Positions 53,436 to 64,000 of a stretch of 64,000 bases of DNA are shown in pieces. A program made the position numbers and the translations under genes. Numbering within the stretch: the first letter of the stretch is position 1; the number at the start of each line of letters is the position of its first letter. Source of the DNA: Ariolimax columbianus. Lineage: Eukaryota; Mollusca; Gastropoda; Stylommatophora; Arionidae. A model generated the notes under the pieces. The model made no database searches, was not told the DNA's origin, and saw nothing but the letters and a program-made list of their open reading frames with translations. Where the stretch lies: assembly GCA_036924085.1 (NCBI GenBank), contig JAVGWX010000005.1:44506278-44570277 (forward strand). Reading direction: 5' to 3'.

Positions 53436-56400
53436 CTCTCCAAGTGTAGGCCTACCTTGACGGGGTTGGAGAGCTTGCGTGTCCCAGTGATCCAGGGGGG
53501 CTATGCCGGCGGAAGTTTTACTCCTGTTAGGGTCACCCAAGCCGGACAGGTCCTTGGAGAGGGGCCAGACTAAGAGGCCGAGGAGCAGGTGGAGCCCTTT
53601 AGGTGGAGCTGCATAACCCACCGGCGAGTGGTACACGCTCTGGGCTAAACCAATCCACCCCCACTTCATGGGTTAAATGCATTCTTGCCTCGTTCTTTAC
53701 TTTTGTCTTCTATCAGTCATCCCAATGGACGCAGAAGAGATGCAGGCCAGAGGACATTGCACCTCTGCCCCTTTGTGACAACCTCCCAGGTGGCGGGGAA
53801 TGCCAGGCGTACCATCACTGCTGAGGAGTCAAGAATACTAAAGGGGAGTAATGAGATACCCCACTCAAATGTATATGCTACGTTTCTGGCAGGACGTGAC
53901 GATCCTGGGACACAGACACACTGGACTGCCTCTCTTCAGGGATACTTGAAAAATGGGTCCATAAGTTCATATCATCATCATCACACATCCTTTCGAGCAA
54001 GACCACAGTCTGCCCAAGCAACGTTAAGGTGCTGAAGACGGAGGCAACCAGCCAAAAGGCGCACCACAGAAATCAGGATGTCACGCAAATACGCAACATG
54101 AGAGTATGCCTATATCTGCAAAACGTTATGGCGCTCGGCCTATGGTGGACAACCAGGCAGGTACAGTGCCGGGTCCCCTGTCTCGAAAAGGCCCAAACTT
54201 TATTACTGGAGGTCCTTCTCGGATGCCTAGTGGAGTCAGGAGGCACGATAATAGAGCTACTGGCCAAACAAAACCCAAAACAAATAAAAGAACACTTAAA
54301 ATAATGCACTGGAATGCTGAAGGCGTCAACAGCAAAAGAGATGGCTATAGTAAAAAATTAGAGCTTTAGAATATTCTATATGAAGAGCAAGTAAATGTAA
54401 GTTGCTTGCAAGAAACGCATCTCAATAAAGATATAGCCTTCAAAATTAGAGGATACCAGTGCTATAGGTCTGACCGACAAGACAGGCAGAAGGGTGGAAT
54501 ACTGACACTTGTGAGAAATAGCATCAATGCTTATCAGCAGGAAGTATATATGGAGGGGGCAGAATACCAGATGATGCATCTCAAGACAGAAAGTACAGAG
54601 TTCCACCTTCTAAATTATTACTGTCCGAGTGATCTTCCACTGGCACTGAATACGATAGCAACAAAGGAAAGACTGGTTGTGTGTGGAGACTTCAATAGCC
54701 ACTCACAGAGCTGGGGCTATGATCAAATAGATAGGAGGGGTGAGGAGCTAGAAAACTGGCAGGATGACAATGGACTTATCCTGATTAACCAGCCAACTGA
54801 CCCACCGACCTTCTACTCGCGATCATGGCACACCACTTCTACACCAGATTTGGCATTCCACTCACCATGCATGGAATGGAACATTACACGCATTTTAGGG
54901 AAACAACTTGGAGGTAGTGACCACAGACCAGTATTTCTAACTATTGAAAATGAATATGTCAAGGAAAGTAGTATTCGGTGGAATTACAGGAAGGCAGCCT
55001 GGTCAATGTACCAGCATCGGTCTAGTGTGCTGACTAGAAATCTAACGACAGATGAAGACATAAATAAGGTAGTCAATAATTTCAGCAGATGCATACTACA
55101 GGCTGCCCATGAAACAATACCTAGAGGGGCCCGCAAACAATATAGGCCATACTGGAATAGGGAATTAGAACAACTGCAAAACGAGGTAGAAACATCTAGA
55201 AAGCAAGCAGAGATTAGTCCATGTCAAGAACACCACAACAAATATCAACATGCTAAGGCCAAATTTCAAAGGGAAAAGTTGCAGGCTATAAGAAGAAGTT
55301 GGAGGGAGAAAACAGAGTCTCTGAACTTTGAAAAGGATACTAGGAAACTGTGGAAGTTGGTAAAACAACTTAATGATGAGGGTGCACAGAGAAACACAAA
55401 AATTACATTAAACAAAGATGGAAACATCCTCACAGGCAAACAAGCCGCTGATTACTTTGCGGACTCTTTTGCAAAAGATAGCAACATTGAAGTAGACAGA
55501 GAGAAACAAAAAGTGTTCATGGGGAACGACAAAATACAGAGCGAGATGGTGCCATGCCCGAAGTTATGGAGACACCAATCACATACAAAGAACTGGAGTT
55601 TGCAATATCCAAACTGAAAATGAGAAAGTCGCCAGGAACAGACGGAGTGTCCAATGAGATGATCAAGAACTTGGGAACATCAGCAAAAACAAAGCTGCTT
55701 CAGATCTTCAACATTTGTTGGACATCGGGTACAGTCCCACAGACCTGGAGAGAAGCAATCATGATACCACTCTCAAAACCAGGGAAAGACAGTTCCATGG
55801 CATCCAGTTATAGACCAATCAGCCTCACAAGCTGCATATGTAAAATAATGGAACGTATCATCAATCTAAGGCTCCAGCGGTATCTTGAGAGCCAAAACCT
55901 TCTTGTGCCACAACAGGCAGGATTTAGGAAATGCAACTCCACTGAAGACCAGGCAACATACCTCTCACAAGAGATCGAGGACGCATTCCAGGACAAGAAA
56001 TTAGTATTAGCAGCATGGATAGACTTAAGGAAAGCTTTTGATAAAGTTTGGAAAGAAGGACTTTTAAAGAAACTGAGAAATAATGGAGTGATGGGTAGGA
56101 TGTACAAATGGATAAAAGCATACTTACATAACAGAAGAGCCAGAGTCCAACTAGATGGTCTCAAGAGTAAGAAAATTCTACTGCGTCATGGTGTGCCTCG
56201 GGGAGTTCTTTCCCCTACACTTTTCATAGTCTTCATCAATGACTTGATTGCTGAGCTACCACAAGGAACAAAAGTTGCAATGTATGCAGATGACTTGGTA
56301 ATATGGTGTGTAAATGAGCAAGCAACAGTGGCCACCAGAATGCTGCAAAGAGCTATTGATGCCTTGACCTCATGGACAAACAGATGGTGTGTAAACATTA

Positions 56401-57968
56401 ACACAGAAAAATGTAGCACTACGCTTTTCACCCTCTCCCCAAAACAAAAAGCTGGAGTTATCAAGATAAATGGAGAACACCTCAAAGAAGATAAACAACC
56501 CACCTATCTTGGAGTTACATTTGATGATAGGTTGACATGGAGGGAACACGTCAACAAGGCAGCCAAAAAAGCTAGGAGGAAGTTATCCATCCTGAGAAAA
56601 TTAAGTGGAACCACATGGGGTGCTAGTGGAAAAATACTTAACAAAGTTTACCAACAAGGTATACGGCCACATCTGGAATATGGGTCAGCAGCGTGGTGCC
56701 CCGCAGCAAACACTACCCTAAAAGAGGTGGATAAGGTGCAAAATCAGGCACTTAGGGTCATTACAGGAGCAATGAAATCAACACCTATTGTGGAGATGGA
56801 GAAAATGGGAAGGATACAAGCACTAAGAGAGCGCAGAGACACAAAGGTATTAACACAGGCAGAAAAGTTCCACTGCATGCCGAGCCATCCAATGAAAGAC
56901 AGATTCAAAATTTAGCAATGGGAAGACTGAAAAGAAGTAGTTTTATGCATCAGGCGAAACGACTTCGCAGGCAAATTATGGATCTACCTGAAGTTGACAT
57001 CTCCCTAAAGTCTGTGCCAGAACAAACCCTTGGAGAGAGGAGCACGGACTATCAGTATGCATTCAAACAAAAGTGTAAGGAATATTAGACAAGGATGAAC
57101 AGAACAGTGTGCAACGTAGGATAGTTATCCTCAATTTCCTGGATGAAGAATACCCACAAGACCTCTGGATCAGAGTATACACAGAGGGGTCAGCACAGAA
57201 TGCAGTAAAGAATGGTGGAGCGGGAGTGTACATAGAATACCCAAACAACATTAGGGATACAGTCAAAGTACCAACTGGGAAATGCTGTCATATATATGAT
57301 GCAGAAATACAGGCAATCAAGGTGGCAACTGAGAAATTGTTGAACACCAATGTCGGTCCACAACCTGTAGTACTTCTTACAGATGCACAATCAGCACTCG
57401 AAACACTTAAATTTGAGAAACTGCCAGATCTACAGGCTCTACTGTCTGAACTGAGCAACCAGCGCAAGATTGTCAAGCAGTGGATACCTTCTCATTGTGG
57501 AATACCAGGAAACGAGAGAGCAGATCGGCTGGCAAAGGAGGGTGCTGCAGACGAGCAACCAGATGTGCCAGTTACATACCAACAGAAGATAAGGATGATC
57601 AAATCAATCAGAAAGCCACCAACAGTAACACCAGATGATTACCATAACATGAACAGACAAGAGCAAACTGTTGTGCTGCGCCTTAGAACAGGACACAACC
57701 GACTCCGCAGCCACATGTACACAAAAATGAAGATTGGCAACTCAGCCATGTGTACATGCGGACAGGCGCCCCAGACAGCGGAGCACATACTGCAAAACTG
57801 CCCCGAATATGATATACAGAGAAAATCTCACTGGCCCATAGAAACAACACTGGAAGAGAAACTTTATGGACCTGTGTGTGAACTACAAAAGACAGTGAAG
57901 TTTATACAAGAGACAACATTGCAGATATAGACAATATTTTAAAGCGAACGAAAGAAGAAGAAGAAGAA
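53436..57968 (+). mobile_element. LINE-N, near-complete non-LTR retrotransposon with 12-bp target duplication
   Basis: 4,533 bp flanked by perfect GGCACTGGTAGC at 53424-53435 and 57969-57980. Contents: a 5' leader (53436-about 54100, with no clear ORF1), one long broken coding region for endonuclease, RT and RNase H, and a short 3' UTR ending CGAACGAAAGAAGAAGAAG. The RNase H domain, the C-x-C-G...H-x-x-x-x-C C terminus and the simple-sequence tail point to the I/Nimb/Ingi group. The perfect duplication and few lesions suggest a fairly recent insertion. It sits in another LINE's RT code. Confidence 0.92.
54106..57930 (+). pseudogene. LINE-N polyprotein: AP endonuclease, reverse transcriptase, RNase H
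   Basis: Domains in order: endonuclease (MHWNAEGVNSK about 54304, QETHLN 54409, VVCGDFNSHSQSW about 54675, GSDHRPVFL about 54915). Reverse transcriptase follows (SPGTDGVSNEMIK about 55630, SYRPISLTSC, QAGFRKCNSTEDQ, AAWIDLRKAFDKVW about 56010, HGVPRGVLSPTLF about 56190, MYADDLVIW about 56281). RNase H follows (VYTEGSAQNAV about 57175, AEIQAI, LTDAQSAL, HCGIPGNERADRLAK about 57490). The C terminus is RLRTGHNRL, CTCGQ, AEHILQNCP. Lesions: a TAG stop at 54367, a frameshift near 55550, another near 56910, and a stop near 57086. The first RNase H aspartate (usually Y-T-D-G-S) is glutamate here. Nicks DNA and copies its own RNA at the nick when intact; this copy cannot. Confidence 0.92.
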
Positions 57969-57980
57969 GGCACTGGTAGC

Positions 57981-58060
57981 ACACACAGAGTCGGCATCAA
58001 TATACAGTTTATCAGCTGTTGCTTTATTGTCACGCTCAATGATCAGGTGCAAAAGCAGTT
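57981..58060 (-). mobile_element. Likely continuation of the interrupted RT fragment
   Basis: Minus strand TADKLYIDADSVCATSA fits, loosely, the hydrophobic stretch before C-E-T-W in RT fragments, and joins the code at 53435. Weak on its own. Confidence 0.4.
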
Positions 58061-58189
58061 GTAACAGCTGATAAGTCACATCAGATGTTTTCTAACACCT
58101 AGTCCTGACTTCCTTGTTGAGCCTATCATCAGTCGAAAAAATATCGAAATACATGAACTGGCGTGTTGAAGTCAGTGTCAAGCACGTTA

Positions 58190-58255
58190 CAAATTCTTCG
58201 GCAGTTGGAAATCGAAAAGAGTAGACTTAACGGCCGCTGACCGGACAAAATTCAA
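58190..58255. repeat. Dispersed repeat shared with 10735-10800
   Basis: See the entry at 10735; inverted copy here immediately left of retroposon B3. Confidence 0.6.
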
Positions 58256-58271
58256 TTAAAATATTTTAGTT

Positions 58272-58614
58272 CTTAGTCGACCTGTACTTCTACAGAGGCA
58301 GATGCCCATGTGCAGGTACACTTAGTCGACCTGTACTTCTACAGAGGCAGATGCCCATGTGCAGGTACACTTAGTCGACCTGTACTTCTACAGAGGCAGA
58401 TGCCCATGTGCAGGTACACTTAGTCGACCTGTACTTCTACAGAGGCAGATGCCCATGTGCAGGTACACTTAGTCGACCTGTACTTCTACAGAGGCAGATG
58501 CCCATGTGCAGGTACACTTAGTCGACCTGTACTTCTACAGAGGCAGATGCCCATGTGCAGGTACACTTAGTCAACCTGTACTTCTACAGAGGCAGATGCC
58601 CATGTGCAGGTGCC
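58272..58614. repeat. 49-bp perfect tandem array, seven units
   Basis: Units start CTTAGTCGACCTGTACTTCT at 58272, 58321, 58370, 58419, 58468, 58517 and 58566. The first six are identical; the last has TCAACC for TCGACC and runs into the unique body. Very recent. Confidence 0.97.
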
Positions 58615-58935
58615 AGCTCTGGTATGAGTTGCATAAAGCCGGGAGAAGGGTTTCCTGCTTAGCGGCTAGGCTCGAGCAGCTTAAAACTCCGCTGCGTTGA
58701 GACAAGCGCTTACAGAGTTTGGTAAACCAATGTGCAATCCATCATAATAGACTCAAACAACAGAGCAAAGTAGACCCACAGCCTGTTAGGCACCATCTAT
58801 GCTGCTCTAAACAAACCACCTAACCATGGCCATTGGTATGCCTTGTCGCCTCTTACGACATGCTCTCTGTGAGACAGTGGTGCTATTCTTGTCTTTGTCA
58901 TTAACAAAGACCCCGGCAGACCACTCGGGAGAATG
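58272..58935 (-). mobile_element. Retroposon B with 49-bp tail expansion (B3)
   Basis: Body as in B1 and B2 (GGCTAGGCTCGAGCAGCTTA, GTAGACCCACAGCCTGTTAG). Here the hexamer tail is almost absent; instead the terminal segment next to it is repeated seven times. Confidence 0.75.
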
Positions 58936-58969
58936 TAAATCTTCCCATGTTATTTGTACCTTTCCCCAG

Positions 58970-59155
58970 GTGGTTTGATAAGAGCAGTTATAGATGACGC
59001 CTAGCTCACTGTGGGTCTACGTAGGCTTTAGTGTTTGAGTCTACTAAGATGGACTCGTACATCGGTAAAAATCACCCTCCAAGAAACGGGTTGTATGCAG
59101 ACTCAGTAGAGTCTTCTAAACCAGTATAAAGACATTAAGTTGAGTTTAGTAAATA
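58970..59155 (+). mobile_element. Retroposon B fragment with LINE-D end (B7)
   Basis: Starts inside the core (GTTTGATAAGAGCAGTTATA), then GAGTCTACTAAGATGGACTC, CACCCTCCAAGAAACGGGTT, GAGTCTTCTAAACCAGTATA and a short TTAAG tail. Confidence 0.7.
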
Positions 59156-59515
59156 TCATTTACACTTATGTTGAATGCCCCAGACGTTCTGCTGACCCTC
59201 ACAGTATCACATATGCACACATACATACGAAGCAGTAAATCAGAATCATTTTTAAGTACCTGGACCACACTAAATGTTAGGAAAATGCATCTTATTTCTA
59301 TGTCAGTCTTAGGAACTAAACAACAACTAATGCATTTGTTCAGATACAATTACATGGCATTGGATCGATGGGCAAGGACACTAGTAACGTTGGATCCATA
59401 ACAACAGCAACATCAAAAAGCCCATCCCAAACCCTACCTCGGGTCAGGTCATATTCGCCAGAAGCCAAGTCTCTGGCCGCCAGTGGCTCCACACATAAAT
59501 GATATTAAGAAGAAC
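59156..59515. other. No recognised feature
   Basis: Open frames of about 70 codons overlap on both strands, without motif. Confidence 0.35.
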
Positions 59516-59800
59516 AGATTTAAGTGAAACATACAAGAACGTAACTTGACTTCATTAAGTGAAACATACAAGAACGTAACTTAACTTCATTAAGTGAAAC
59601 ATACAAGAACGTAACTTAACTTCATTAAGTGAAACATACAAGAACTAACTCAACTTCATTAAGTGAAACATACAAGAACGTAACTTAACTTCATTAAGTG
59701 AAACATACAAGAACGTAACTTAACTTCATTAAGTGAAACATACAAGAACGTAACTTGACTTCATTAAGTGAAACATACAAGAACGTAACTTGACTTCATT
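59516..59800. repeat. 35-bp tandem array, eight units
   Basis: Units of TTCATTAAGTGAAACATACA plus 15 bases, which contain AACTTAAC. It lies at the tail side of a LINE-D end, so it probably grew from that tail. Confidence 0.95.
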
Positions 59801-60075
59801 ATACAAGTTTAGAAGGCGCTACAGAGTCTGTATACAATCAGTTTATTTCACTCCACGAATACCGAAAATACTGTGAGCATCCAATCTATTTTTGAATGCA
59901 TTAACTGCTACCACTATATCCTGCTGCAATGCATTCCAAGAATTCAACACTCTCTGATTAAAAAAATATTTAAAAATATCTAACCTAGACCTGTCTTTAA
60001 ACAATGTGTAGCCCTCTTGTTCTTCTAGCCAGTTGTTCTTTGAAAAATTTGGTAATGTCTAAGAAGCACAGTCAA
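59801..60075 (-). mobile_element. LINE-D 3' end, copy 3
   Basis: Aligns with 47415-47700 and 47990-48200: TTTAGAAGGCGCTACAGAGT, GAGCATCCAATCTATTTTTG, AATGCATTCCAAGAATTCAA. Ends with TTTGAAAAATTTGGTAATGT. Confidence 0.65.
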
Positions 60076-60435
60076 GAGCAGGTTTATTCACTAAACAGAA
60101 TCAAGTTATTTTAGGTAGAAGTGTGGCTCTCCGTTTCAAATAACAGCAACACAAAGGTCTGAAATGTTTCGCGTTCTTTGTGTCTTGGTACCCCTGCCTC
60201 TTTTAACTGTTGTTTTTCAACGGGGCAGCGAGGATTAGTTTCCATCTCACTCCAAAAATAAATCTATGCTATAAATTTTCCTGTCCATAAAACTAAGTAG
60301 CCGTTATCTTAAAGACGTGATCTATATATAGCCCCAGACCTGATCCGTGGTTTGATGAGGCTAGGTAGCGTGTGTCAACGTCCAACACAAGGGTCAAATT
60401 TACCACGTGACATTTACTTGAGATGTGTGATACAG
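60076..60435. other. No recognised feature
   Basis: Non-coding. Confidence 0.4.
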
Positions 60436-62330
60436 TGTTCTTGACATGTTCAATGTTCTAACGACGTATCACTTCACATTTAATTACTTTTCTTACCTAA
60501 TGCTAGTGATAACGTTAGATGTTCTTGAGACGTTTAGAAGTTCTTGAGTTATTGAATGTTCTTGTGATGTTTTGCGTTTTAGAAATGTTAGATAATCCTG
60601 AGACGCTAGAGGTTCTTGGTATTTTATATGTTTTTGTGACGTTAGATGTCCTATAACGTTAGAGGTTCTTGAGATTTTCGATATTTTTGTGATGTTTTTG
60701 TGTTTTAGAGAAATTAGATGTTCCTAAAACGTTATAGACTCTTTATATTTTGGATTGTCTTGTGATGTTTTACGTTTAAGAAATGTTAGATGTTCTGTAG
60801 ACGTTAGAGGTTCTTATTTGATGTGTTTGTGATGTTTTCCGTTATAAAGATGTTAGATGTTTTTGAGACGTTAGATGTTCTTGAGACCTTAGATGTTCTT
60901 GAAGCGTTAGAGGCTCTTGAGTTATTGGATGTTCTTGTGATGGTGTATGCTTTATAGATGTTAGATGTTCTTCAGACGTTAGAGGTTCTTGAGCTATTGA
61001 ATGTTCTTATGTTTTACGTTTTAAAAAAGTGAGATGTTGTTGAGATCTCTAATATTTTAGATATTATATGATCTTGGTATGTTCTTGAGGCTTTAGAGGT
61101 TTTTGAGTTATTTGATGTTCTTGTGATGTTTTACGTTTTAGAAATGTTAGATGTTCTTGAGACGTTAGAGGTTCTTGAGTTATTAGATGTTTTTGAGACG
61201 TAAGATGTCATGTGACGTTAGAAGTTCTTGAGATTTTTTAGACGTAAGATGTCCTGTGACGTTAGAGGTTCTTGAGATAGTGGATGTGTTGGGGATTTTT
61301 TTAAGTTTTAGAGATATTATATGTTCTTGAGAAGTTAGAAGTTCTTGAGGCATTGGATGTTCTTGATTTGTTAGATTTTGTTGAGACGTCTGATGTTCTT
61401 GAAGTGCTAAAGATTCTTAAGTCATTGGACGTTCTTGAAATGTTTGACGTCCTTGAGATGGTGCATATTTTTTTAAAGATTTAATGTTCTTGAGATATCA
61501 ATTTATTTTTAGATCTTTTATGTTCTTGAGATGTTGTTTGTTCTTGAGAAGTTTTGCTCTGTTTGACACGCTTGATGTTCTGGAGATGCTATATGTTCCG
61601 AACATTATGTATGTTCTTGGGATGGTTTATCTTCTTTACATAACTTAACGTCTTCACGCTAGTTTAGAAGACGCTGCAGAGTATGTATCCAACCACATTC
61701 TTGGAGGACATGGTTTATCTTCTTGAAATTCTATATGTTCTTGAGATGTTTTATGTTCCTGAGGTGCTATATGTTCTTCACATGTTTTATGTTCTTGAGA
61801 TGTTTTATGTTCTTGAGGTGCTATATGTTCTTGACATCTTTTATATTCTTGAGATGTTTTATGTTCTTGAGGGGGTATATGTTCTTGAGATGTTTTATGT
61901 TCTTGAGATGCTATATTTCCTTGACATGGTTTTTCTGTAAATGATATGTTCTTATAAATAAATCAATAATGGTATGTTCTTGGTGTAATTAATATTCTTC
62001 AAATAGTGCGTGTTTTGTTTTTAGAATGCTCAATGTTCTTGAGATGGGCTATATTTTGATTTAGCATATATGTTCTTTAGATGTTATACAATCCTTATAT
62101 GTTTAAATGGTATGTTCTTATAAATAAATGAATAATGCTATGTTCTTGATATAATTAATATTATTCAAATAGTACGTGTTGTGTTCTTAGAATGCTCAAT
62201 GTTCTTGAGATGGGTTGTATTTTGAAATGATATTTATGTTCTTGAGATAATTGATATTTGTCATGTACTGTATACGTCTTGTGTTAAATTCGTAAGATGT
62301 GTGATACCATAATCGTTGCATTATAATATC
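60436..62330. repeat. Degenerate ~18-bp satellite (TTCTTGAGACGTTAGATG)
   Basis: About 100 imperfect units over 1.9 kb, interrupted at about 61637-61705 by a LINE-D/B type end (TTTAGAAGACGCTGCAGAGT). The open frame repeating YVLEMF at 61683-61940 is a repeat product. Confidence 0.85.
61637..61705 (-). mobile_element. LINE-D / retroposon B end fragment
   Basis: TAACTTAACGTCTTCACGCT, AGTTTAGAAGACGCTGCAGA and TTCTTGGAGGACA match the shared 3' end, inserted in the satellite. Confidence 0.6.
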
Positions 62331-62516
62331 ATGTTATTCCCCCTTTTCATAAATTGTTCAGTATGTCTCTTCTGTCATGTTCTTTGAATATTTTATATAA
62401 TTTGTCTAGATATTTGATGTGTTCGTGAGTTTTTAGATGTTTTGGTATTCGGTATGTGTTTGAGACGCATGATGTCTTGTACTTCAGAAGATCTACATCA
62501 AGCTCTTGGAACGTTT

Positions 62517-62712
62517 CTTCTTCTTCTTCTTCTGCGTACACAGTCAGACAGTAACCATTATTTTTTCGAAAAAAGCGGCGGTCATCCTGAGGCTGTCGCC
62601 ACTGCCATAGAGCTTGTCTTGCAGTTCCAGTGGTGATGGCCACATCTGCTCTCTCTGATCCTCGTATGTCGGGCAGTTCTGCAGCAGATGTTCAGTGGTC
62701 ATTTTACCAGTA
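62517..62712 (-). mobile_element. LINE-N 3' end, 196-bp truncated insertion
   Basis: Minus strand: TTEHLLQNCPTYEDQREQMW, PSPLELQDKLYGSGDSLRMT, AAFFEKIMVTV and stop, then GAA repeats. It matches the C terminus of the 53436-57968 element. GAACGTTT at 62509-62516 is repeated at 62713-62720. A dead-on-arrival 5'-truncated copy in the satellite. Confidence 0.85.
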
Positions 62713-62720
62713 GAACGTTT

Positions 62721-63900
62721 GTTCGATATTATTGATATGTTATCTGTTCTTGAAATGTTATGTGTTCTTGATATGTTATGTGATCTTGATATGTGCTGTT
62801 GATATGTCATGTGTTCTTGATATGTTTGGTGTCACGTTGGTGTGATGGTTGATGTCATGCTCTTGTGATGTTTCATAGCATGTTATAGTGATGTTTAATG
62901 GCATTTTCTTGTGAAGTTTGATAGCATTTTATTGTGATGGTTGATGGCATTGTCTTTTGATTTTTTATTACATTGTCTTGTGATGTTTGATGATATTCTC
63001 TTGTGATTTTTGATGACATTTTCTTGTGATGTTGGATTGTATTTTATTGTGATGTTTGTTGACATTTTCTTGTGATGCTTGATGGTATTTTTTAGTGATG
63101 ATTGTATTTTTTTGTGATACTTGATGACATTGTCTAGTGAAGTTTTATGACATTGTCTCGTGATATTTGATGTCCTTTTCGTGTGATATTTCATGACATT
63201 TTATTGTGATGTTTGATGACGTTCTATTGTGATGTTTGAAGACATTGTCTTGCGATGTTTGATAACATTGTCTTGTGATGTTTGATGACATTTTCTTGTG
63301 ATGTGTAATGACATGCTCTTGTGATGTTTAATGGTATTTGCTTGTGATGTTTGATGACATTCTCTTGTGATGCTTGATGGCATTTTCTTTTGATATTTGA
63401 TGGCAAATTATACTATCTTGTGATGGTTGATGACATTCTCTTGTGATGCTTGATGGCATTCTCTTGTGACGTTTGATGACATTTTCTTGTAATGTTTGAT
63501 AACATTTTGTGTGTTGCTTTATGGCATTTTCTTGTGTTGTTTTGATGCTATTTCTTGTGATGTTGCATTACATTTAGTTTTTGTGAAGTTTGATGACATT
63601 TTCTTGTGATAATTAATGGTATTTTAATTGTGATAATTAATTATATTTTAATTGTGATGTTTGATGTTTTGTTTGCTGTTTGCTATGATCCAAAGCATGT
63701 CCATGTGTTGTTCTATATACCTTATATGTTTGATGTCGTGTTCTTGTGATGTTTAATGTTCTACTCTAATGGCATTTTATATTATGCTTTTGTGCTTTTT
63801 TGTGACATGTACTTGAAATGTTTGATGTCATATTTGCTGTTTGTGCTGATTTAGATCCTGTTCATGCGTTGTTTTCTGTGCCTTTCATGTCTCCTTTTCT
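62721..63900. repeat. Degenerate 23-bp satellite (ATGACATTTTCTTGTGATGTTTG)
   Basis: About 45-50 imperfect units. Long lysine/histidine-rich open frames on the minus strand come from the repeat. Related in style, not in sequence, to the 18-bp satellite on its left. Confidence 0.85.
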
Positions 63901-64000
63901 TTGATGGGGGTATGGATTGTTCCTGGTGTGTTAATATATTGGTGGAGAGATTAATGGATAATGGATGGCTTTTTGAATGAGTAAGAAGAACTGATCAATT
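63901..64000. other. Window end, no feature
   Basis: AT-rich; nothing recognised. Confidence 0.4.

Noticed and set aside
53685..54035. ORF1 (gag-like) of LINE-N
   Set aside because: The 116-codon frame has no zinc knuckle or coiled coil and looks like leader sequence; not supported as a protein.
61683..63406. Repeated YVLEMF peptide and Lys/His-rich repeat proteins
   Set aside because: They follow the 18-bp and 23-bp satellite units and have no independent coding evidence.

Overview
The window looks like intergenic and intronic DNA of an animal. The probable source is a lophotrochozoan, most likely a gastropod mollusc; this is an inference from the style of its repeats and one receptor exon, not proven. 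There is no bacterial-style gene organisation. Only one host coding exon is convincing: the first coding exon of a class C (metabotropic glutamate type) receptor at 33165-33841 on the minus strand. A second candidate is the end of an Ig-like exon at 1-99 on the plus strand. Nearly everything else is transposable elements, mostly dead, and tandem repeats.

Family names used here are local labels. LINE-A: reverse transcriptase (RT) fragments whose 3' end reads ACATGCTACATGATGATGATG. LINE-N: an I/Nimb-like element with endonuclease, RT and RNase H and a GAA-repeat tail; one near-full copy lies at 53436-57968 with a perfect 12-bp target duplication. LINE-D: a CR1-like 3' end with a TTAAG tail. RTE-like fragments. 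SINE-1 to SINE-7: tRNA-headed short elements. GAA-SINE: a short element with a GAA tail. Retroposon X: CAA tail and an internal 37-bp repeat. Retroposon B: two alternative 3' modules. There is also one decayed piggyBac transposon (7609-9838).

Layout. 0-6 kb: Ig-like exon end, LINE-A pieces, and an RT gene split by retroposon B, whose hexamer tail has grown to about 1.3 kb. 6.4-10 kb: an AT-rich minisatellite containing a GAA-SINE and the piggyBac. 10-20 kb: a CR1/jockey-like LINE with an internal deletion, several SINEs and two LINE-A copies in a row. 20-30 kb: X, B, SINE-1, RTE-like and LINE fragments, including a second hexamer array and a 55-bp array inside RT code. 30-36 kb: minisatellites, SINEs and the receptor exon. 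36-46 kb: minisatellites, RT fragments, and a 1-kb trinucleotide array that is the tail of an X copy. 46-53 kb: a GAA-SINE with target duplications, an inverted-repeat structure around two LINE-D ends, and LINE-A with its 3' end tandemly repeated. 53-58 kb: the LINE-N copy. 58-64 kb: B copies, a LINE-D end and two long degenerate satellites with a small LINE-N insertion.

The main theme is that retroelement 3' tails in this genome are short non-poly(A) motifs (CAA, GAA, GAT, CTTTA, TTAAG, AAGACT). These tails, or the element ends next to them, have repeatedly grown into microsatellites and minisatellites. Target-site duplications and interrupted reading frames prove the elements were inserted in several cases.
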